Under the pieces are notes generated by a model. That model searched no databases. It was given only the letters and a program-made list of their open reading frames with translations, and was not told the origin of the DNA. Made by a program: the position numbers and the translations under genes. DNA of 64,000 bases from Adiantum capillus-veneris (Eukaryota > Streptophyta > Polypodiopsida > Polypodiales > Pteridaceae): positions 83,828,278-83,892,277 of the forward strand of contig CM043967.1 in the NCBI GenBank assembly GCA_014529385.2, written 5' to 3'. The number at the start of each line of letters is the position of its first letter. Positions within the stretch are counted from its first letter, which is position 1. Shown in pieces: positions 1 to 11,879 of the stretch.

Positions 1-60
1 AACCCATAATAACCAAATGTTCTCGCACATTACTGAGAGTCCAATGCTTGTTCACTTGGA

Positions 61-553
61 CTACCTCCAAAGCATCATACTATGATCATGGATGTGCAAG
101 CTTGGAGTGTGGACTCCCTTACAAAGTGTAGACGGAGCTATTGCAAGCTTTGACATTGCAGTGAAGATGCCCTCATAGTGAAATCGTATGTACAAGGAGG
201 TGCGGGATTTCAAATAGCGCATTCCAATACCTGAAGCTTCAAGCTTACAACGATACCGGTCCCCGATGTGCATGACCCCAGTCCTCTTCTAAAAGCCTTC
301 CTAATTCCTCGTAATTCACATCTTTACATACAAGCATTGTGGTAGTCTCCACAAATCCAAACGCTTTAAAAATGTGCACAAAACAATGAATAGGCAAAAA
401 CCAACTGAAGCCCACAGACCTAGAAGCTTTAGAGTATTTCAAAGAGTTTTGGACATCTATTATCATCTTTTGCTTGAAAGATGCTACCGACCACAAATCT
501 GGCACCAGCCACTCCATACTTAATAAGGAAGTTACTTTGATGGGTTCAAGCAA
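61..553 (-). pseudogene. Unrecognised minus-strand coding remnant
   Basis: Two minus-strand open stretches (553-245 and 273-61) overlap in different frames. The second continues the first after a +1 shift near position 270, so together they could be one broken reading frame of about 160 residues. I recognise no domain. It ends where the plus-strand gag-like region begins and could be a neighbouring or divergent part of the same element. Nothing else in the sequence supports a function. Confidence 0.25.
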
Positions 554-559
554 AAGAGG

Positions 560-2665
560 TCAAGCCGGAACCGGAGAAGGCAGCTAAAGATACTCAAAAG
601 CTAGAAGAGGAAAAGGCAAGTAGATCTTAACAAGAGACTGATAAGGAAGCAGATGCATAAAAAAAGTCTACCACTACACATGAGAAAGAAACTGAGCCAA
701 AGAAGGAAGAAAGGCCGACACCTGAAGAGACAGCAAGGTCGGAGCCCACACCCTCTACTTCTACTCATCCAGAAATTGTCGAGGCATCAAAGCCTCAGGA
801 TACCCAAGAAGAAGACCGACCATCTACCTCTACACAAGAACAACCAGCAATTACGATGCAGCAAGAAGACACACGTGGCAGGCACATCCAGCTGGCAAGA
901 TAGGAGGAGTGGCAGTCAAACGACGAAGTAATAGTATGAGTCATGAATAAGCACGGCAGATGCAAGAAATGACGGAGCGACTCCGCTCAGCAGCACTAAA
1001 CCGTAGCACCAAGACCAAAGAACTTGAGATGGTGATCGACGCTCTCCAAGGAGAGTTAGAAAACAGGATGGCTGACATCATGATCTTCAAAGGCAGGTGC
1101 AAGAGCTGAAGACAGAAGTAGAACAACATCAGCTAGCTAGAGATAGGCAGCAAAAAGAAATGGAGGAGTTAGGTGATCTACTCACCAAACTATCCGATGC
1201 CTACAAAGCAAAAGATGAGCAGTTGACAGAAGTTACGAGTGAAATTCTTACGACATCTCTATCAGCTCAAAAAATTCAGGTACAATTAGATGTTGCCAAT
1301 GCTTCTCTGCAGTACTCAATGATCATGCCATTTTCTTACGGCAAATCAGAGAAAGTCCAACCATGGCCTCGATCAAAGGAACTGACAAAGTGTATAAGGC
1401 ACTTGAAAAGAAAAACAAAGACCTAGATTTGGAATTAAAGCTAGAACAATCACAACGCAGGGACCTGGCATTGATGCGGGTTCAAAGAGAGGAGGAGCTT
1501 CTAAAGGAGATAGCAGAACTCAAACGGATTAATCAACTCCTCAGAGATGGAAAACCAGACACGCGGGAAGAGGCAGGCACTTTAGAGCTACCACAGATAG
1601 ACATACCATCTCGTTTGCAGATTTTGAGACACAGTCAACAGTAGAGTCGAGTGGTGATGAAGATTTTTAGATTAACATCACGGACAAAGACACAGTGCCA
1701 ATGGTACAATTGTCAAAAGCTGAAGAAGACGCACTGAAGGAGAAGATCACCCTAGAGGTGGATGAGCAATCGAAAGCCGCAATGGATTGGGAGTTGAGAG
1801 TTTTACACTCTGTCAACGTCACTCAACTCACTCCCAATCAGATCAACGCTCAATGGCATCAACAATACCTACCGTACCCTCTCATCAAAGTGGAACTATT
1901 ACAGGTGAAAGAAAGGCTGTACAAAGATATGAAAGAAGATGGCGCAGATAAAGACCACCCAAAGTGGAGGTTAAGCTGGTTGAACAAGAATCCGAGATAC
2001 CTGATTCTGTTCACAAGAGCACCTACAGCCCTTCAAAGAGATCCAACATTTTGTCATGTACCCAGAGTAAGGACATGGCAAGCGCATGAAGCACTACAAA
2101 AGAAGAGGTAAACTTGGCTTAACTTCCCCAGGCTGCCGGCTCCAGAGAGAGGCCAAGCAACAAAGGAATACATGGTGAAAACCCTAACGGGTGCCATGTC
2201 TTTCTTGAGTCTGCCAAATCTCTCATGTGCCATGTTATGTAAGATCTGCAGAATGCTGCTCATATGTATACAAGTTTTTAATGAGCCTGAGCAAACACGA
2301 GCCCCATGGCTATCATTATTGGAAGGAAACAAAGGCTTATTCTACGATCTGAGTGGGCAACATTCGGAAGAAGTCCTTTACGGATTCTATGCCAGATGTA
2401 TGTTCCTGCCATCGAATAATATGCTAGCCTTTGAAGAAGCATTCTACACTGGATTCTTCACCTAGCGAACGAAGATATTTGCACCGGTGATCAGCAACCT
2501 AACATCCAAGTTTGTAGACTACTCAACGATGGAGCTAAAGAATCAAGTAACAATGCAATTTCTGCAAGTGCCCGACAAAGAACAAAGAACCAGACACCAA
2601 AAGGCACTAGACGCACTGAAAAACCGCCTCGCCAGTCGTCAACCCGAAGACTATTTCAACCCATA
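560..2665 (+). pseudogene. Gag-like coiled-coil coding region of an LTR retroelement, decayed
   Basis: Consecutive plus-strand open stretches interrupted by stops and frameshifts read as one protein region. First comes a low-complexity acidic part rich in E, K, T, P and S (about 560-930). A long Lys/Glu/Leu-rich segment follows, with the spacing expected of a coiled coil (about 960-1,640). A more globular part (1,695-2,111, starting MPMVQLSKAEE) comes next, then weaker coding to about 2,660. It ends directly before a polypurine tract and LTR start. I see no protease, reverse transcriptase or integrase motif between this region and the LTR. That suggests a non-autonomous or internally deleted element. 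The gag assignment is inferred from position and composition, not from a recognised capsid domain. Confidence 0.4.
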
Positions 2666-2691
2666 AAGCTATGTCAAGGGACGACACAGGC

Positions 2692-2705
2692 AAGGAGGGG
2701 GGGAA
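2692..2705 (+). other. Polypurine tract of an LTR retroelement
   Basis: A purine-only run (AAGGAGGGGGGGAA) lies immediately 5' of TGTTAG. This is the arrangement expected of the plus-strand primer next to a 3' LTR that begins with TG. Confidence 0.6.
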
Positions 2706-3110
2706 TGTTAGCAGCAAGCTAACATGGATATCATTTTTTGGAGTTCTCTTTGTAGAACATTTATTATTTTGCTAAATCGGGAATATTGTAACTCCTATTT
2801 TCTCATATAAACTTTTTAATTAATGAGCCGAAGCTACGAGCTTCCAGATTGTATCAGCCAGTCATTTCCCAGCTTTGGTAGAACTTCAGATTATTAGTTT
2901 TGACCACCCAAAAACCTTGGCTAAGGTATAAAAGCCAATTTTTGTAAGTTTTTTATAAGTTTTTGGATAAGAAATACACAGCGTGAGCGAACGGCGCTCA
3001 CTTCTCTCCTTCTCGCGCTTCCTACTCCCTCTCCGGTTGTCACATTGCGATTGCGTTTGTTGCATTGCAACCGCAGGTAAGAGCTCTATGCATTGACGTA
3101 AGCCATTCAC
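2706..3110 (+). mobile_element. 3' LTR (at least its U3/R part)
   Basis: The segment starts with TG directly after the polypurine tract. Its first 19 bases form an inverted repeat, TGTTAGC and GCTAACA around a 5-base loop (2,706-2,724). A TATAAAAG box lies at 2,927-2,934, followed by a pyrimidine-rich stretch, as in a plant LTR promoter. I could not find a matching 5' LTR in the window, so the 3' edge is a guess and may lie further right. A GTAAG splice-donor-like site follows at about 3,076. Confidence 0.5.
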
Positions 3111-4110
3111 AGTATTTCGTAGCTTTTGGCATCGCCGACCTATGGCCTAATTTCATCATAACTAGGAATTTACTTTTTTACATCGAAAACTAAGCATAGG
3201 CGGGGTATTGGGACATCATTGCTAAGCATTTAGATGCATTCTGGGTCAAAATCGACTAGGTCAAAAATCCACTGTTGTTAATAATCGCGATTTTGGAACT
3301 TGACCTAAAGTGGGGTTTGAGACCATAAGCATGTGTGCTTAGGTCTATAAACTTTTCCTAGAAGTTTCGTTACGTTTGGATGTCATTTGATGTTGTAATG
3401 GATGTGATTTTCTTGCTGATGAGTGATTAGCTTTTGGTGATTTCAGTCACTTGAGTGTAGCCAGAGTTAGATGCGAGTTGTTAGTTGTTTCCTGAGAGAT
3501 TGACAACCTCTTGTAGCCTCTATGCACAAGTCGAGTCAGCTTTGTCCCATGGTTTGACAAATTAATCGTGGTTCTCGCTAATATTGCAAGAAGATAGGAT
3601 GGTGAGGATAGACATGCGTCCCACAATATTGATGGGCATCACTACCTCAAATCAAGTAGTCCTATGGGATGTTAACTTGAAAGTATCCTTTACTACAAGA
3701 CAAAGAGGAATTGATAAGCAAGCATGTTTAAGGCCTAGTTGTAGGATCCATGTGCAAAGGCAATGGTAGCTACCTAGCACATGCATTGTAGTGCCATAAA
3801 TGATTTAAAAATAGTGGGGCAACAAATTGTATGTTACTGTATGCTCAATAACATCACTACTAGGTACCTTCAAAGGAATTAGGCCTAAATTTGGAGGGTC
3901 GGGGTTTTTGGTTGTCAACAAGGACACAACAAGGCCAAGAATCCTTTGAGCATAGTAAAACTAGGGGCCATGGAAGAGGGTAGAGATGACCGATGGGAAA
4001 GTATAGGATAATGAGATGTTGCAATGTTGAAAAATCTTGACATTGGAAGCCTCCTCTACCATGCAATATTGGTAATTTTGGAAGTTGTTAATTAGTGTAC
4101 AAGGCCATAA
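3111..4110. other. No gene recognised
   Basis: Mixed-composition sequence with only short open frames. The first few hundred bases may be the remainder of the LTR or the 5' leader of another retroelement. I see no conserved motif. Confidence 0.4.
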
Positions 4111-4113
4111 TGT

Positions 4114-4901
4114 ATGCAGGTAAGTGAGGGGAAGTCATTTAAGCAATATATGCTGGCTTATAAGTGTCAAGATTTTTCAAATAAGCATGGGGAGGGTAGA
4201 GCAGCAACTGAGGTTAAGAATGGCTCACTTGAGTTTGACTATTGCAAAAACATAAAAGATCTCCTAGAAACCTTATCAAATTTGAGAAGGGAACATTCTA
4301 AACTTTTAGGGTATCCAAAACCAGTTTCCATAGACCAAAGATCCACAAAGACCTAACTAGGGGCAAAAAGGGATAAGTTGCAATAAGACAAAGTGTACTT
4401 GTCAAGACTATCTTGAAAGGTTTGGGTGAGCCTTTAATCATAAAAAATCATCTACCACCACTCAGAGACATGGACACTGCAAGAAACGCTTCAATACCTC
4501 CGATAGTGGGATTGGAGGAATATCTAGAGAAGAGGATCCGTTGATCAACAAACCGAATGTGAGATTCAAAAAAACCAATGAAGCCATGAGAGTTCTAATA
4601 AATTTCACTCATGAGCATTTGTATAGATTCACAAAAAAGGATCCACATAATTTCTACAAGTGTGTAGATCCCAATGCAAGAGAGTTGACTGATTAGAAGA
4701 AACGTTATGCATTCACGTATACAGATGCCCGTGGAGTTCAAGTATTGATAGTAGACAAGTATGGATGAGAGTACAAACTTGTCAATCCAAAGGACCTAGA
4801 ACAATACACATACAAGGGTACTTTGATCTCTACCTACTTTCAGTCAAAACGATGCCAGAGCACATATCAGAGAGGAGTCCACCAATATTTTCTCCAAGGC
4901 A

Positions 4902-4957
<56 letters not shown>

Positions 4958-6150
4958 TCTTTGCAAGAGACCACAAATTGATAAAATGGGTGACTGAACC
5001 ACAATAGCTGAGACCATATCAAGTGGCCCAATGCATCAAGACAAACTACAATGGGTCAGGGGATCCATATGCCCATGTCTCACTCTTCAAACAAGGTTTG
5101 AGAGCTTAACAAATTGCGGATTCCATACTCAATATGAGATATTTGGGCTGACATTGGAAGGAATGGGTTTGAGGCGGTTCCAACCACTGAACAGAGAGGA
5201 TTTTCCAAACACAACACAAATCTTGCAAGAATTCATAGAGGAGTTCTCAAAAATGAGGATCAAGCACAACACAGTGTCACAGATCTACGCTTTCAAACAG
5301 AAAGCAAATGAAAAAGTGAAGTTTTCTTTGCTTCAAACAATACATAGAGAGATGTCCTATGAGAGAGCTACGTCAAGATGAGAGGCTATAAATTCTCTTC
5401 AAAGAGGTCTTGAGGAATGAAAATCTCAATAAGGACCTGCATTTGAAAGCATGTAGAACATTTGAGCAGGTCACTAGAGAAGCTCTATATCTAGTTGACA
5501 ATTGTAAGTCCTACGGAGAGGTGGAGGATGCAAACAACACGAGCAGTAGTGCCTCTTCTCCAAAGAGTGAAACCACAACAAAGCAAGATGTTAAAACTCC
5601 TTGGGAACCAAGCATTGATCAAATTTTCGAGGAGGTTACTAGATAGAGACAATGTCTTGAAGATTTGGTAGTATGGAAAATCTCAAACTGTTTTTTAATA
5701 TGAAAGTCTTTCAAAACGTAGTACTTCAAATGGTCTTCCAAGCCATGCTCTCAAAACTTTGGCTAAGATTTGGCCATGTGGTCAAATCTTAAGCTTGTTT
5801 TGAAAGTAAGAATTAGGAAATTCCCAAATTCACTAATATGGTGTTCAGCCTAGACTTCAATGTACGCTAGGGCAACATCCACCTCTTTTGAATGATGGTA
5901 GAGTAGTAGTCAACTATACTCAACTAGTGTATGCGCCACAACACATGAAAAAATATTTCTCCATGGATTAGAACATGTTAATGTTCATATCCAATCCAGA
6001 GTATGGATCAAAGACAATTCTTACCAAGCAAGAACAACTAGCGGCTGGATTAGCAGTTATGCGACAAATAGGGTGGCCATGCTACAAGTGTGGAGGTAAT
6101 TATTGTCCAAGATATTGTCCTCATTGGGCAAAGAATATAGAAATATGACT
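4114..6150 (+). pseudogene. Second gag-like retroelement remnant with a variant zinc knuckle
   Basis: Plus-strand fragments (4,114-4,356; 5,031-5,381; 5,410-5,646) in shifting frames resemble a retroelement gag. The 5.0-5.65 kb part contains a helical, Lys/Glu-rich region ending in a Ser/Thr-rich linker. At about 6,070-6,130 a cysteine cluster reads CYKCGGNYC followed by PRYCPH. It resembles a CCHC zinc knuckle in which the histidine position is not conserved. Stops and frameshifts show the copy is dead. A long GA microsatellite sits inside it. The gag call rests on the knuckle and overall character, not on a clear capsid match. Confidence 0.35.
4906..4955. repeat. (GA)n microsatellite
   Basis: An uninterrupted GA dinucleotide tract of about 50 bases inside the decayed gag-like region. 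The alternating Glu-Arg translation across it is a by-product of the repeat. Confidence 0.95.
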
Positions 6151-6904
6151 CACTAAGACAGCCAATTTTGCATTAAAGTACGTGAGTATCCTACTAGCAG
6201 CTTCGTTTTTGTTAGGACATCGATCGACATGGTCATCTATGTCATAGTCCTTGTCATTCGTCCCCCTCAACGATGTCGTTCTCTAAAAACTTTGTCTCAT
6301 TGTCCATAAGTGGGTCATCAAGGTCAACACCCTCTACGGGAACGCCAGGTCTAACGTTAGGGCCTATGGACATACAGGGCATTGGGGCTCATGTGAGATG
6401 ACCAGCAAACATGCTCTAGAGTGGGAAAGGACCCATCATCTATGGCAAGATAGCTCTGTCAAGATCAAGCCTGAAAATGATAACAAGCTCAAAAAACCTA
6501 GAGAGCTAGAAAGCAACTGGAACACATTACGATAGGGAGACATTTTTTTATGTATTTTATCAAATAAATGCTTAAAAATCCAAAATATTGGAGATTTACA
6601 CACACAATGTTTATAAAAATGAGCAATGAGTAAAAGGGTCCTACCAATTAATGAGCGAAGAATGAGCAATGAAAAGCGAGCAAGGAGAAAAACTAAAATG
6701 GAAGAAATAATTTTTGTGGTCAACACGTGCCTGAACTTTAGAGTCTATCCACCATTTTATGGATTTTGAAGAAATTCAAACCTTTTCAATCATTGAAAGA
6801 TTGGTGTTTTACTTGGATTCTCTTACATTTCAATTAGAAGTCAACTGAGAAAAGCTAACCATTTGAGGTCCATTGAGCCATGCTACCCTCCTCTAATAGA
6901 AGTT
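6151..6904. other. No gene recognised
   Basis: Low-information sequence with a few short open frames (for example 6,436-6,726 minus) and no recognisable motif. Confidence 0.4.
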
Positions 6905-7090
6905 TTATCGACATACACACTCAATTGTAGCTATGAAGACTGCCTTGTACTCAGTCTCACAACTCAAAGTGGCCACAGTAGGTTGCTTCTTGCTCAACCA
7001 TGATATACATGAACTGCCAAGCATGAAACAAAAACCGCTTGTGGACACTCGCATATCAAAACAACCAACCCAATCTCTTACGTTTTCCAT
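6905..7090 (-). pseudogene. Ty1/copia RNase H fragment
   Basis: The minus-strand translation contains DWVGCFDMRVSTSGFCF, then SCISWLSKKQPTVATLSCETEYKA. This matches the conserved copia RNase H core (D-W-[AV]-G-C-x-D-x-R-x-S-T-S-G, then SWxSKKQ, then the E-x-EYKA block). Only about 60 codons remain, with no neighbouring reverse transcriptase, so it is an isolated fragment. Confidence 0.8.
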
Positions 7091-7959
7091 GAAAGGTTAG
7101 GCATGTTGTTTGCAATAGGGTAAGTGGGACAGGGAGCTATTATCTTGGTTGAGAAGGACTTAGTTTAAGGTACACGATTGGGAACTATAGTCTTAATAAT
7201 GGAGTCTCTTGACCTACTAGCAAGCTCAACAAGAACTATAATTAACCAAGCAATGTTAGATCCTCTCCACTAGTCTTTGCAATCAATAGTATCCAAACCG
7301 CGGGTGTGGCTGCTTGAGAACTAATTTTCAAAGGTAAAGAAGAGTAGCGACTAAGATTTTTGAGGGTACCAAAGCACAAAGTAATTTATACTTAAGTTTA
7401 ATTAGCATGGCTCACAATAACCAAGAGAGTAGAATAAATATTGACAACTTTGATTTTGCACATGAAGGTGCTAATGATGATGCCCCCATGTTTGTTAATT
7501 ATCTTGCTACTAGTTGCAACAAGCTATGGGCAACCCTGCTTTGCAAGCGGAAGTTACTCAACAACTTTGTGCTTATGGGATTTCCCTTCCTCTCGAAGAG
7601 GAGAGAGAACTTAGGAGGCCTCTTGATGAGACTCCCAAAAGAAGACTCTCTCCCATACAACAGGAGGAATACAAAGAACAAAAAAGTAATGAATTCCTAA
7701 GTTCCTTTGAAGATGTGGCTCCACGAAGACGGCGGTCTAGACGATCACCAACTCCTCCTAAGAGGAAACGGTCAACCCACATTCCTTTTCCTCGTCACTC
7801 TGAAAGGGAAGAGATGAAACAACGAAAAAAAGGGTAAGAAAGAGGTCACCCTCTTCTCGTTCTTCTTCACCTTCATCCTCTTTCAACAAAAGCGATAGCT
7901 ATTCTCCTAGAGAATACAAGAGGGGAGGACATTGAAAATCTTATCTTGCATGGCAAAGG

Positions 7960-8660
7960 TCCCAAAAGCTCAAGAAGTTCAAAGAGGGAGGAGAGAGTAA
8001 TTCTTTTATCACCTATGATGGCACCTTTGCTGCTACCCACAAAGTATTGGCCTTCATCCAACAATTTGATGCGTCCTTCAGAGACAAGGGCTTCAGGCAG
8101 CCCTCCAAGCTATGTTATGTAGATAAGCACTTTCAAAAGTCTGCTCATCAATGATGGGCTAGCCTTCATGGCAACGGTGAAGCCCCAAAGACATGGAGAA
8201 CTCTATGAGTTTCCATCATGAAGCAAGTCCTCGCAAGCGATGCAAAGGACAAAGTGCTTATCGAATGGTGGATTTTGAAGCTTCTCCCCCATGAGTCTAT
8301 CCACAAACATGCAGACAAATTTTGGGATTTACATCTCAAGGCTACTGTATTTCAAAAAATAGAATTTTCCGAGCAAAAGCAACAATTATGTGCGAGATTA
8401 CTTGAAGAAATGGCCGAGTATGTCAACTCCCAATGGCTTGGTTCTATCACTGAAGTAATCCACAACTCTATGGATGCTTCCCACATAATTTCCAACAAGG
8501 GGCTAAAAGGAACTTCAAGCCTATGGAAAAAAAAAAGATCTAAATGAAGAAAATGGGAAGCACAATGCTCAAAATTCTTCCCAAGGCAACTCTATTAACA
8601 ACAATAAAGCTAAGGAGAAAGGAGTCTACAAAGGCAAGAATTGACTTTCTACCGAGGAGC
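7960..8660 (+). pseudogene. Gypsy gag (capsid region), decayed
   Basis: Translation in pieces gives a retrotransposon gag pattern. A KVLAFIQQFDASF block is followed by a W-A-S-L block near 8,155, then the long open piece at 8,218-8,547 containing HADKFWDLHLKA and EQKQQLCARLLEEM. A Ser/Asn/Lys-rich linker leads into the zinc knuckle. In-frame stops, such as the one just before the W-A-S-L block, break the frame. Upstream (7,514-7,837) is an Arg/Ser-rich stretch that may be its N-terminal part. Confidence 0.65.
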
Positions 8661-8669
8661 TAGAGCGTT

Positions 8670-9230
8670 ATCCCAAAGATAACTGGTGCTTCAAGTGTGA
8701 GGAGCAAGGACAGGCCTATCATGCTTGTCCCCAAAGAAATGTGCGCAATGAGATGCCTAGAGCCTCTATGGTTGAAGTTCCAAAACAGGATGCCCATTGC
8801 CAAGGATTTCTCTTCCTATGCTTGGAAAAAGATGCAAGAGCATGATGCCTTTATTTTATTTGACCCTAGTTCAACTCACAACTTCATATCCACAGAGTTG
8901 ACCACCAATCTAGGCATCCAAGCCCACAAGATGGGAGATGCATTGAAAGCAAGTGGAGGTACCAAGGGACAAAACGTCTCAGTTACTCCCGTAATTGGAA
9001 AATTGAGGCTTCATGTCCAAATCTATGTGGACAAAGAGGATTTATTCATCTCCCCTCTCAAACATGATGATGTTATCGTTGGGGCACCATGGTTCAACCG
9101 CATGGCTTCCAACATGAAGTTCCCTAAAAGGAGAATCTACTTCACCTATAGAGAAAAGAGCATGTACATGGATTCCGATGAGTTAGGGAACACCATATCC
9201 CTGGTAATACGCTTTCTTTTGATAAGTCCA
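8670..9230 (+). pseudogene. Gypsy CCHC knuckle and aspartic protease, mutated
   Basis: The knuckle reads CFKCEEQGQAYHAC, so the usual histidine of C-X2-C-X4-H-X4-C is replaced by glutamine. The protease follows with FDPSSTHNFIST. In this family the active-site loop is D-[S/P]-G-[S/A]-T-H, so the glycine is also lost. Further on, SPLKHDDVIVGAPWF matches the second conserved protease block (VILGxxWL type). Spacing is normal for gypsy pol. The loss of two key residues indicates no selection on this copy. Confidence 0.7.
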
Positions 9231-9399
9231 TGAAAAGCTCTACTTCTGCGTATATGATTTTTGTTGAAGAATTTGTAAATGATTCCAATGGAGTAGTAAT
9301 ATAGGGAATCAAGAGGAATTTTTCTGATTTCCTAAATAGATTCCAAGATGTTTTCATTGATGACATCCCTAGTGAGCTATTTCCAAAACAAGGAATGAT

Positions 9400-10080
9400 G
9401 ACCATGCAATAGAGCTTCTACCAGGAAGCTCATCGCCTAACAAGCCTCCTTATCAAGTTTCCCAAGCTCAACAAGAGGAGATCATGAGTCAAGTGCATGA
9501 TTTGGTGGAAAAAGGGATGGTGAGGCCTAGCTCCTCTCCATTCTATTCACCATTAGTTTTAGTGCAAAAGAAAGACGGCACATATCACATGTGTGTCGAC
9601 TATAGAGCACTAAATAAGATCACTATCAAAAACAGATTTCATGTGCCACAAACCACTCAAATTCTCTTGAGGAGTAGAGTGACACCTTCATGTGCCACGA
9701 GCCACTCAAATTCTCTTGAGGAGTAGAGTGACACCTCCATGTAATCTTTCAAGTTGTGAGAAAGAATAAGCTTTTTATTAACCAAAAGAAAAGTGCATGT
9801 TTCCTACAAGAGATTCAATATTTATGCTACATTATCTCTAAAGATGGCACCCGTACGGATCCAACAAAATTAGAGGTAATAAAAGGATGTCCTAATCCAA
9901 GGAATCTATAGGAGCTACAAAGTTTTATAGGTATGTGTGCATCCTATAGATACTTTATCAAAAAATCCTCGCTAATAGCAGGCCCATTACATGACTTAAC
10001 AAAAAAGAACGTTAAGTATTCATGGATTGCAAAAGTGCAAGAAGCTTTTGAAGCTTAAGAAGAATCTTATCTCTCAACTT
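9400..10080 (+). pseudogene. Gypsy reverse transcriptase lacking its catalytic core
   Basis: The N-terminal fingers are clear: LVEKGMVRPSSSPF, then VQKKDGTYHMCVDYRALN, then KNRFHVP. The sequence then enters a 49-bp tandem duplication (9,641-9,738) and resumes at the thumb region, with QEIQYLCYIISKDGTRTDPTKLE and SFIGMCASYRYFIKKSS. The palm segment with the Y-x-D-D motif is missing, roughly 100 residues compared with a normal gypsy enzyme. The duplication sits exactly at the deletion breakpoint. Confidence 0.75.
9641..9738 (+). repeat. 49-bp tandem duplication at the RT deletion breakpoint
   Basis: Two nearly identical 49-base units (9,641-9,689 and 9,690-9,738), each starting ATGTGCCAC and containing ACTCAAATTCTCTTGAGG, lie head to tail. 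Confidence 0.9.
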
Positions 10081-10099
10081 GTGCTCACACTACTAGATC

Positions 10100-10460
10100 T
10101 GTGAAAGACATTTGAGGTCCAATGTGATGTTTGTGGTGATTGCCTTGGATCTACTTTGCTTCAAGAAGGGCATGCCATAGCATATGAGAGTCAAAGAGTC
10201 AACTTCGACAAGCAATTATTTGGTTTGCATCATAAAGCTCTTGAGGCTTTGTGATCCATTCGTATGATGAATGGAGTCCCCAAGAGATAGTGATTCCATG
10301 TGTCTAGGGAATATAGAATAGCTAGTAGCTCTTTTTTGTATTTGCCCAGCTCTTTGACAAACAAATGAGGTGGGAAAATTTTCTTTTGCAATTTAAATTC
10401 ATATTGCACACATTGTTGGAAAGCACAATCAAGTGGTCCATACACTTTCACTATGGCCAA
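10100..10460. pseudogene. Gypsy RNase H split by a local inversion
   Basis: On the plus strand, FEVQCDVCGDCLGSTLLQEG and IAYESQRVNF (about 10,110-10,215) are the start of gypsy RNase H. The continuation is found on the minus strand instead: KELLAILYSLDTWNHYLLG and TPFIIRMDHKASRAL (about 10,340-10,230). The two pieces meet head to head near 10,230-10,250. The second half has therefore been inverted relative to the rest of pol. Confidence 0.7.
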
Positions 10461-10559
10461 CGGTAAAAGTTGTGTCTATAGCAACTCACAATGATCTATC
10501 CTTTATGATAGATGAGTATGCTACTGACTAAGACTTTAAGTATGTAATTACAACCTTTG

Positions 10560-11870
10560 CAATAGGTAAGAAAAAAGAAACATTCACCTTGAAGGATGGC
10601 CACTTCCAAACGAAAATAGGCTATGTGTTACTCACCCATACAATAAGAAAGTCATGTATAAATCCCATGCTTCTCCTTGTGCGAGGCAAAGAGGGATTCC
10701 ATAATCTACTCTTCGAGAAGTATAAATGTATTTATGTTGGTCTACCATGAAAAGTAAACATACAAGAGTATGTTTCAAAATGCGTGGTATACCAAAAATT
10801 GAAATTTGATCGAGGGAAGCAACTTGGATTGTTTCAGTCGACAGACTTAGCAAGAAAGCACATTGTATGCCTATCAAAAATACTATTAATGCACATCAAA
10901 TGGCAACTCTCTTTAGATCTCAAATTTCCGAGTATCATGGCTTTCCAACATCCATAGTGTTGGACAAAGATCCTAGGATGACCAATAATTTCTAGAAGGC
11001 TCTCTTTGAGAATCTAGGAAGTAGATTAAATTTCTCTTTTGGCCTATCATCCACAAACGGATGACCAAAGTGAAATAAATAATTTTCACAATCCTTGAAT
11101 CTACTAAAAGCCTATGTCATGGAAGTAGATGAACGTTCTCAATGAAAGAAGTACCTACCTCTTGTAGAGTATGCATACAATGACATTGTACATACTTCTA
11201 TGGGGAAAGCACTTTTCAAGGTTAAAGAGGGAAGATCCAAAAGTCCCTTACTACTTAAAGTACATGGGAAGATCTTCGCTACTGATGAATATAGTCGAGA
11301 CTTACAAGAATCGTTTCCAAAGATTAAAGAGGTTATATCCATCTCACAGCAAAGGCAAAAAGGGTTTTTGTTAATAAGCACAGAAGATCCTTATTCATTA
11401 AGGAAAATGATTGGGTTTTTCTAAAGTTTCTCAAGCCTCATCTAAGTCATACTACGGGAAAGATTTCTATGGGCCACCAAGAGTATTATGCTAAACTAGC
11501 AAAAAGATACTATGGTCCGTTTTAAATTCTTAAGCCAATCAATGAGATGGCTTGTCAATTAAGGTTTCCTAACCAGTGGCTCATGCACAATGTTTTGCAT
11601 AAGAGCTTATTTAAGCCTTACAAAGGAGCACCACCAAAAGAAGCAATAGTTGCAAACCCTCCAAAAATCAAATATCAAAAAGAAGTATTTCAATCTCAAT
11701 CCATCCTACGACATGAAGACAAGGTATTAAGAAACGGTAAGATTATCCAATGATATCTTGTTAAGTTTAAGAATTATTCTTTTAAAGATGCTAGATGGAT
11801 GCAAGGAACCTAGCTTAAGGATAATATGAACCTTGTGAATGCTTACAATGCTACACTAGAGTAAGCAAAT
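10560..11870 (+). pseudogene. Gypsy integrase and chromodomain-like C-terminus, decayed
   Basis: Recognisable blocks in order: VDRLSKKAHCMPIKNTI, SIVLDKDPRMTNNF (containing the second catalytic Asp region), KKYLPLVEYAYNDIVHTSMG, the GPF-like YYGP block near 11,510, LMHNVLHKSLFKPYKG, ILRHEDKVLRNGK, and YLVKFKNYSFKDARW. These are the rve core, the GPY/F region and a chromodomain-like tail of plant chromoviruses. Several in-frame stops interrupt it. Confidence 0.75.
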
Positions 11871-11879
11871 GAAAATACA

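Noticed and set aside
4765-5007. Protein with alternating Glu-Arg repeats
   Set aside because: The repeat is the translation of a GA microsatellite. The flanking sequence is decayed gag-like DNA.
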